Assembly (NCBI GenBank): GCA_018818425.1
Contig: JAHISB010000052.1
Coordinates: 1-35,466, forward strand
Length of the DNA stretch: 35,466 nt
From: Patescibacteria group bacterium
GTDB lineage: Bacteria > Patescibacteriota > Patescibacteriia > UBA1558 > UBA10009
Reading direction: 5' to 3'
The position numbers and the translations under genes are program-made. Shown one piece after another: positions 30,504-35,466 of this stretch. The notes under the pieces are model-generated. The model saw only the letters and a list, made by a program, of their open reading frames with translations, ran no database searches and was not told the DNA's origin. Position 1 is the first letter of the stretch. The number at the start of each line of letters is the position of its first letter.

Positions 30504-31539
30504 GTTATGTGCCGTACACTTTTTAATCACTATTATATTCTAATGTTTGTAAATTATTCATATCCTTTTGAATCAATGTTCTTGGACATATTACATGAAA
30601 CACATTAAACTTCCCAAATTTTTTATTTTTCTTACTATATCCACCAGGGCTTCCTAAGATATAACCATATTTTGAATTTTTAGCAAAGCTGGAATGTATC
30701 AAAGCTGGAAAAACACATAATACGCCATTAAAATATTTTAAATCTAAAACTGGATGAGAAAATATAGCACCGGGATCATGTATGTAGTTAACTATACGGT
30801 GATTAATGAAAGGTTTTTGATTATACTCATATATATATTTATTAGCTTCCTCGGGGAAAATAAAAAATTCCAATAAGTAGGAATTTAAAATAGTTTCTTT
30901 TTGATCAAAAAATCTTCCTGTAAAATCACCTTTTTCTTTATCTAATATAATGTATTGATGTCCTTTTATACGTTTAGTTAATAATTCAAAGCTTTCATTA
31001 ACTCCCCAGCAGTTAAAAACAAAAGTCGGCCCACTTTTGACAGGATTATGTAGAGGAGAGGAAAAAATGCCAATGCCTTTTGGTTTGCCTGTAATTTTAT
31101 TAATGCCAGATAATATACCATCACCTGATAGTTGTACAAAGCCACTTTTATGAATTGATAATTTTGTAGTCTTGTCCACAATAAATTCTTTTTTGATCTG
31201 ATACGGCTTGACATAAAATATTCCTGCTTTATATTTATGTTTGTGTTCTTTAATATATGCATTTTTATCTTTGCAATATGGAAAAAATATATTAATACTT
31301 CCGTCTTTTTTAGAACAATTTATTGATAGTATTTTGTAGGTTTTATCTTTTTCTCTAATACAAACAACAGTTCTTTCAAAAGGTTTAGTTGGTAAAGAAG
31401 ATAAGCCGACTATAACATTAGTAAAACCACCTCTTTTTAATAAAATAAAACGATTAAGATCGTGCATTTAAAAAAATTAAATTGTTTATAAATAAACAAT
31501 TTGTTATTTTAATATATAAAAAAATGTATGGCACATAAC
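30504..31539. mobile_element. Candidate 1 kb cassette bounded by 15 bp inverted repeats
   Basis: Left boundary GTTATGTGCCGTACA (30504-30518); right boundary TGTATGGCACATAAC (31525-31539): reversed complements with one mismatch. A single AT-rich gene fills the space. The surrounding genes are lower glycolysis, so the block interrupts an otherwise logical order. No transposase is inside. To the left (30440-30500) an imperfect hairpin, CCCCGAGC...GAAGGGG, resembles recombination-site or REP structures. Confidence 0.5.
30523..31467 (-). CDS. Unknown 314-residue protein within an inverted-repeat cassette
   Basis: No family recognised. The protein is rich in K, I, F, Y and N (its DNA is clearly more AT-rich than its neighbours), without TM segments. 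There are three short cysteine-bearing segments (SINCSKKDG, FFPYCKDK, FNCWGVNE) and a C-terminus with GSPGGYSKKNKKFGKFNVFH. The context is a 1 kb block with terminal inverted repeats, so horizontal acquisition is likely. The ATG at 31467 has no visible SD. Confidence 0.55.
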   Translation of the reverse strand: MHDLNRFILLKRGGFTNVIVGLSSLPTKPFERTVVCIREKDKTYKILSINCSKKDGSINIFFPYCKDKNAYIKEHKHKYKAGIFYVKPYQIKKEFIVDKTTKLSIHKSGFVQLSGDGILSGINKITGKPKGIGIFSSPLHNPVKSGPTFVFNCWGVNESFELLTKRIKGHQYIILDKEKGDFTGRFFDQKETILNSYLLEFFIFPEEANKYIYEYNQKPFINHRIVNYIHDPGAIFSHPVLDLKYFNGVLCVFPALIHSSFAKNSKYGYILGSPGGYSKKNKKFGKFNVFHVICPRTLIQKDMNNLQTLEYNSD

Positions 31540-31553
31540 ATCACCCACCCAAA

Positions 31554-32720
31554 TCACCTCTTAACCAACGGCCTTATCCCCGGCAGCATTTTGCCTTCCA
31601 AGAACTCCAGCATGGCGCCGCCGCCGGTGGAAACAAAGCTGAACTTATTTTTTAAGCCCAGGCCTTCAATTAATTGCACGGTTTCGCCGCCACCGATTAT
31701 GGATTCTGTTTTGGAGCCGGCAATGGCTTTAGCTATCTGGCTGCTGGCTTTTTTGAATTTGGCAATTTCAAAATAACCCAGCGGTCCGTTCCAGACTACC
31801 ATTTTTGATTTTTTGATGATGGTTGTAAATTTTTTAACTGATTTGGGGCCGATATCTAAAATAATTTCTGATTGATTAACTTGATTTGCTGGCTTAACGA
31901 TTGACTTTGACTTTGCTGAAATTTTTTTGGCTACCGCTACATCTTCGGGAATTATCAGTTTATTTTTCAACAATTTTTTGGCCACCGGCACATACTCATC
32001 ATCAACTAAGGACTTGCCCACCTCATAGCCCTTGGCTTTAAAAAAATTATTGGCAATGGCTCCGCCCACCAGAACATAATCCATCTTCTTTAGTAAATTA
32101 GTTATGACTTTGACTTTGGTTTCCAGCTTGGCTCCGCCGATAATGGCGACTTTGGGCTTAACCTTGCTTTCTAAAACTTTGCTTAAATTTTCAATCTCCG
32201 ATTCCAGCAACAAGCCGGCGTAAGATGGCAAATATTCAGTAATGGCAGATACTGATGAGGCCTTGCGGTGGCAAACGGCAAAAGCATCGTTAACAAATAA
32301 ATCGGCATACGATGCCAGCGTCCGGGCAAGCCGTTTGCAGTTTTTTTCTTCCCGGTGATGAAACCTGACATTCTCCAGCATTACAATTTGTCCTAATTTT
32401 AGGGACTTAACAGTTTTTGATGATTTTGCTCCGACAACTTCATCAAGTTGAATTACTTTTTTCTTTAATAGTTTTGAGAGTCGTTGAGAGACCGGTTTAT
32501 TGGAAAGCTCTGCTGTAACTTTGCCTTTGGGCCGGCCCAGATGATTTAAAATAATAACGGCCGCGCCTTTATTTAACAGATACTTGATCGTCGGCAGACC
32601 CGACTTAATGCGAAAATCATCAATGATCTTTCCTTTTTTTAAGGGCACATTAAAATCCACTCTTAATAGAACTTTCTTGCCCTTTAGGTCTTTGGTTGAT
32701 TTTATAGATCTAATTTTCAT
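31554..32720 (-). CDS. pgk: Phosphoglycerate kinase
   Basis: A 388-residue kinase making ATP and 3-phosphoglycerate from 1,3-bisphosphoglycerate. Motifs: LLRVDFNVPLKKG (N-domain substrate site), LNHLGRPKG, MLENVRFHHREE, GGAKLETKV, VVWNGPLGYFE and the C-terminal GGGETVQL/STGGGAMLEFLEG. It is somewhat shorter than E. coli PGK but full. Together with eno and the two gpmI genes it gives the ATP-making half of glycolysis; GAPDH and pyruvate kinase lie outside the window. Confidence 0.97.
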   Translation of the reverse strand: MKIRSIKSTKDLKGKKVLLRVDFNVPLKKGKIIDDFRIKSGLPTIKYLLNKGAAVIILNHLGRPKGKVTAELSNKPVSQRLSKLLKKKVIQLDEVVGAKSSKTVKSLKLGQIVMLENVRFHHREEKNCKRLARTLASYADLFVNDAFAVCHRKASSVSAITEYLPSYAGLLLESEIENLSKVLESKVKPKVAIIGGAKLETKVKVITNLLKKMDYVLVGGAIANNFFKAKGYEVGKSLVDDEYVPVAKKLLKNKLIIPEDVAVAKKISAKSKSIVKPANQVNQSEIILDIGPKSVKKFTTIIKKSKMVVWNGPLGYFEIAKFKKASSQIAKAIAGSKTESIIGGGETVQLIEGLGLKNKFSFVSTGGGAMLEFLEGKMLPGIRPLVKR

Positions 32721-32769
32721 AATGCTATTATTTTAATAATTAATTCATTAAAAATTTATTCTAAATTCA

Positions 32770-33024
32770 TTATTCTCCTTCTATCAATACCAATTTCCAT
32801 GACTCTCCTTTAATTTTTTTTATATCGATTTTAGTCTGATGATTGACTAAATCTTTAAGAATCATTCTTAAATTAAAATCCAGGTTCTCCGGACTGATGT
32901 CCTGCCCGTGTTCGATGATGGCGCCAAGCTCAATTTTTATATTAGAAAGCTTATGGAGCTGATGCTTATTAACATACTCTCTGATGACATTGGCTATTCT
33001 GTTGGCTTCGTGGATGTCGTGCAT
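32770..33024 (-). CDS. HypA-like protein lacking the zinc domain
   Basis: An 84-residue protein that matches the N-terminal half of HypA, the nickel chaperone for NiFe hydrogenase: MHDIHEANRIANVIREYV and IELGAI. The initiating MH gives the Ni ligand H2, but residue 3 is D instead of the usual E. The family's C-terminal zinc part (two CxxC motifs, total about 113 residues) is absent: no cysteine occurs. I start at 33024, since any longer form would cover H2. It lies next to the hydrogenase. It could be a minimal HypA. Confidence 0.6.
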   Translation of the reverse strand: MHDIHEANRIANVIREYVNKHQLHKLSNIKIELGAIIEHGQDISPENLDFNLRMILKDLVNHQTKIDIKKIKGESWKLVLIEGE

Positions 33025-33042
33025 AATCGTAAAAATTACCAA

Positions 33043-33157
33043 GAACCAACCCTCGATTTAATCGAGGGAAAAGAAACAAACAAATTAAAAGGACCGAAAT
33101 TTTTTATTTTTAGTTTTGGTTCTTGTTTGGTTCTTGGGTTCTTTTAATTTGGATATT
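33043..33157. repeat. Word-repeat island between hypA-like and hydrogenase genes
   Basis: CCCTCGATTTAATCGAGGG forms a hairpin (about 33051-33069). AAGAACCAACC faces GGTTCTTGTTTGGTTCTTGGG at the far side. Both indicate fold-back structure like the other islands. Confidence 0.6.
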
Positions 33158-34408
33158 TTAATGTGTAGCACAGCTAATACAAGGATCGTAAGCCCTGATC
33201 AACATTTTGATTTTATGGCGGCGTTCGTCAACGCTCATCTTGGAGGTCTGCGGCAGATAAACAGCCAGATCATCCTCTAAATTGCCTAAAAACATCACGG
33301 TCGGGGTAATAATATCGGCTCTGACAATTCTGCCTAAGCGATTAACTTCGTAGTAATGAAGCAAAACTCCGCGCGGCGCTTCCACGGCCGCTACACCTTT
33401 GCCTGCTTTGATTTTATATTTTTTTGATTCTTCGGTCTTGGATTTTAGGTCTTGGGTAATCTTTTCAACCTCCTCAACGCAATGCACAACTTCAACGGCC
33501 TGGGCTAATACATTGTAAAAACTGTTATAGACTTTCTTTTTGCCGTGAATCTTTGACCAAAGTTTTTTAGCTTCTTTATTAAGCTGATGGCCATGATTAT
33601 TGATTCTGGCCAGAGCGCCAACCATGTAATGGGCATCGAACCACACAGCCCGCTTGGCCATGGCTCCTTTTTCTTCCACCTCCTGCATTTTTTGATAAAA
33701 ATTCATTGGCTGATATTCAAAACCGTCGGAATTCATTACTTTGCCGTTGTAAATGGCATATTCATCCATATCCGAAAGCGTGATGTATTCTGTTTTTCTT
33801 TCAAATTTTGGATATTTTAATTTAGAAAAAAATCTGGCTAAATTAAGGGCATCTTTTAGCGCATCCTCAATCTTTAGTTTTAAATTTTCAATTTCTTTCT
33901 TTTCAGGCGTAACCTTAAACCCGCCAATCCAGTTGTTTAAAGGATGAATGGCCCGGCCGCCGACTGCTTCGTTAATCAGGTTGCCAAAATCACGGAGTCT
34001 GATAGCCAGTTGGGCTTCTTGAGGATATTTTTTTAACAGCAGACGGGTATCATCATAATTAAAAAAATCCGGCAAAGACATAAAAAACAGATGCATAGCA
34101 TGGGAATGAATCAACTGCGCCAGCTCCATCAGCTTTCTTAACTGAATGGTCTGCGGGCTGACTTTAATTTCCAGAATATTTTCCATGGCCTTAATGGCCG
34201 CCAAATTATGAACTATGGGGCAGATGCCGCAGATGCGCATAGTGATAACATGGGCGTCAAAAAGCGACTTGCCTTTAAGACAGCCCTCAATTAATCTGAC
34301 TCCCTCTTCAGTAATGATTTTAGCTTGAGTAACATCGCCGTTTTCCAGAGCGCCAATAAAGCTGGCATGCCCTTCCATTTTAGCTAAGTGATTTATTTGT
34401 ATTTTCAT
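33158..34408 (-). CDS. NiFe-hydrogenase large (catalytic) subunit
   Basis: A 416-residue catalytic subunit that binds the NiFe(CN)2CO centre. It has L1 (HLAKMEGHA), L2 RICGIC (C60, C63) and L5 DPCISCATH (C410, C413, H416), so all four Ni-binding cysteines are present. The pattern is like group 3 (cytoplasmic, NAD(P)-linked) enzymes. The protein ends exactly at the histidine where the maturation protease usually cuts, so no C-terminal extension exists. Two repeat-word segments lie within it (ENLKLKIED and TQDLKSKTEESKK). The small subunit and diaphorase genes are not next to it. Confidence 0.9.
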   Translation of the reverse strand: MKIQINHLAKMEGHASFIGALENGDVTQAKIITEEGVRLIEGCLKGKSLFDAHVITMRICGICPIVHNLAAIKAMENILEIKVSPQTIQLRKLMELAQLIHSHAMHLFFMSLPDFFNYDDTRLLLKKYPQEAQLAIRLRDFGNLINEAVGGRAIHPLNNWIGGFKVTPEKKEIENLKLKIEDALKDALNLARFFSKLKYPKFERKTEYITLSDMDEYAIYNGKVMNSDGFEYQPMNFYQKMQEVEEKGAMAKRAVWFDAHYMVGALARINNHGHQLNKEAKKLWSKIHGKKKVYNSFYNVLAQAVEVVHCVEEVEKITQDLKSKTEESKKYKIKAGKGVAAVEAPRGVLLHYYEVNRLGRIVRADIITPTVMFLGNLEDDLAVYLPQTSKMSVDERRHKIKMLIRAYDPCISCATH

Positions 34409-34485
34409 GGTTGTGGATAACTATTGATTAAATTTAACATTATAGTATTCAATTTTTCTGGCAATCTTTCTTTTTCCCTCGATCT

Positions 34486-34516
34486 AAACTGTTCCCAAAA
34501 TGGAAACAGTTGATTT
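34486..34516. terminator. Hairpin between the RhuM and hydrogenase genes
   Basis: AACTGTTCCC and GGAAACAGTT (one bulge), with TGATTTTTTATC on the plus side; on the minus strand only a weak T-stretch follows. Position suits termination of the RhuM gene, but the polarity of the T-run favours the plus strand. The rest of 34409-34562 shows no gene. Confidence 0.4.
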
Positions 34517-34562
34517 TTTATCTTTAAGGCAAAATTTACACTCCATACTCGCTTCCAAAAAC

Positions 34563-35466
34563 TTAATTTTTCTTTTTTCTAACAGTTTTAGATATTTTTT
34601 TCACCTGGCGGTCAAAGTCGGAAATATATTTTTTGTCCCGTTCCTTTCTGTATTTTTCAAATTCCGCTTCGGCCTTGGCAACGGCCTTTTCCGCGCTCAA
34701 TTTTCCCGCGTTAACTAAAATCTTCTTCTCGCTCAATTTTAAAAATTCATCCAGCTTACTCGCCCATTCTGTCATTCTCATCGGCCGTTCGTTGGTTGCC
34801 TGCAATTCCGCAAAATCCAAATACAACGACACGATAAGATTGAGTTGTTTCAGCTCTTTTTCCGATAAATAATTTTTAGCGATTTTGACATCGCCAGCGG
34901 TGATATATTTTCCTTTAAAGTTGGTCAAATCCATCATCGGCTTTTGGTTGTCTGCCCGTTCATTTATCATTTCCGCCGCCGTGCGCCCATGTGCGGCATA
35001 GTGCATTTTATTTTGCACTGTGGCAAAAAATTCTTGAGTTAATTTGTCGTCATGGCGATAATCAACGCTGGTCGCGTAAATATCCGTTACCTTTTGATAA
35101 AAATTTCTTTCGCTGGAGCGAATGTCGCGAACTCTTTGCAAAAGCTCTTCAAAATATCTCGCTCTTTCTCCGCCTTGCTTCATTCTTTCATCATCGAGGG
35201 CAAAACCTTTGATAATATACTCTCGAAGACGAGCCGTCGCCCAAATGCGAAATTGCGTGCCTCTTTGAGAGTTTACCCGATAACCAACAGAAATAATCAC
35301 ATCCAAATTATAATAATTTGTGGGCTTGGTAGAAAATTCGGAATTTCCGAATTTTTTCATAGTTTTGCCTAAAACAAGCTCTTTTTCATTATAAATATTT
35401 TGAATATGCTCATTTATCGTTGATTTTGATTTATCAAAAAGCTCCGCCATCTGGTCTTGCGTAAGC
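34563..35466 (-). CDS. RhuM-family (virulence RhuM) protein, 5' end cut off
   Basis: At least 300 residues visible; the frame is open to the window edge and the visible start LTQDQMAELF continues upstream. It has an N-terminal DNA-binding-like helix pair (MAELFDKSKSTINEHIQNIY) and the RhuM core with VGYRVNSQRGTQFRIWATARL and VDYRHDDKLTQEFFATVQNKMH, and a long charged coiled-coil end. RhuM proteins are widespread, often near restriction or mobile loci, of unknown function; the best guess is a nucleic-acid-associated accessory protein. It sits where hydrogenase partner genes would be expected. Confidence 0.85.
   Translation of the reverse strand, partial: LTQDQMAELFDKSKSTINEHIQNIYNEKELVLGKTMKKFGNSEFSTKPTNYYNLDVIISVGYRVNSQRGTQFRIWATARLREYIIKGFALDDERMKQGGERARYFEELLQRVRDIRSSERNFYQKVTDIYATSVDYRHDDKLTQEFFATVQNKMHYAAHGRTAAEMINERADNQKPMMDLTNFKGKYITAGDVKIAKNYLSEKELKQLNLIVSLYLDFAELQATNERPMRMTEWASKLDEFLKLSEKKILVNAGKLSAEKAVAKAEAEFEKYRKERDKKYISDFDRQVKKISKTVRKKKN

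Noticed and set aside
30430-31540. Integron attC sites around the 314-residue gene and in the 60 bp repeats (GTTAGGT, GTTATGT)
   Set aside because: GTTRRRY-like ends occur, but I could not find the matching R'', L'' and L' boxes in a 60-140 bp hairpin, and no integrase is present.

Overview
The window reads as chromosomal DNA of a member of the Candidate Phyla Radiation (Patescibacteria). The evidence is indirect. The genes are compact and AT-rich, most housekeeping genes lack a Shine-Dalgarno (SD) sequence, and several families are ones I associate with CPR genomes (DUF2207, DUF5654, a Gmad2/Cys-rich secreted protein, a stand-alone PP2C-like/propeller membrane protein). There is an MltG, a mannose-1-phosphate guanylyltransferase, a rubrerythrin and a NiFe-hydrogenase large subunit, which fits an anaerobic fermenter. 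TGA and TAA are ordinary stops, so the TGA-recoding lineages are unlikely. I see no tRNA, rRNA, CRISPR array or replication origin.

Layout. 1-1140 is accessory and decayed: the end of an IS3-like element, a zinc-ribbon protein and a methyltransferase pseudogene. 1144-5387 is a minus-strand series: NYN nuclease, small membrane protein, IMPase, a short TsaB, an EamA transporter and an alpha/beta hydrolase. 5388-6452 holds palindromes and a winged-helix regulator. 6453-8549 is a plus-strand PP2C-like/propeller protein. 8591-11256 holds an aminotransferase and rplL-rplJ behind a classical L10 leader. 11303-15718 is a membrane/envelope operon with two new small genes. 15849-17389 contains three small genes that each carry a strong SD, a terminator or both, one of them split by a frameshift. 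17480-22668 is rubrerythrin, MltG, a sugar-nucleotide enzyme, PCMT, a CAP protein and UppP. 22734-24586 is a PAP2-like protein, YjbQ and MutM. 24717-32720 is lower glycolysis (two iPGMs in tandem, enolase, PGK), interrupted by small cassettes. 32770-34408 is a shortened HypA and a hydrogenase large subunit, followed by a RhuM gene cut by the window edge.

The most striking theme is between the genes. About a dozen gaps are filled with degenerate 7-12 bp words. Each gap has its own vocabulary, and in most the words face each other so that the gap folds into a long hairpin. Similar words and REP-like palindromes run into coding sequence, in the TsaB tail, MltG, the hydrogenase, and the L7/L12 N-terminus and hinge. 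Three gaps carry nested hairpins shaped like two-way terminators with GC-rich palindromes inside. In addition, two unrelated plus-strand genes (6453 and 21247) share a similar leader of about 55 nt with compensatory changes in its closing stem. This is my best candidate for an undescribed cis-regulatory RNA.
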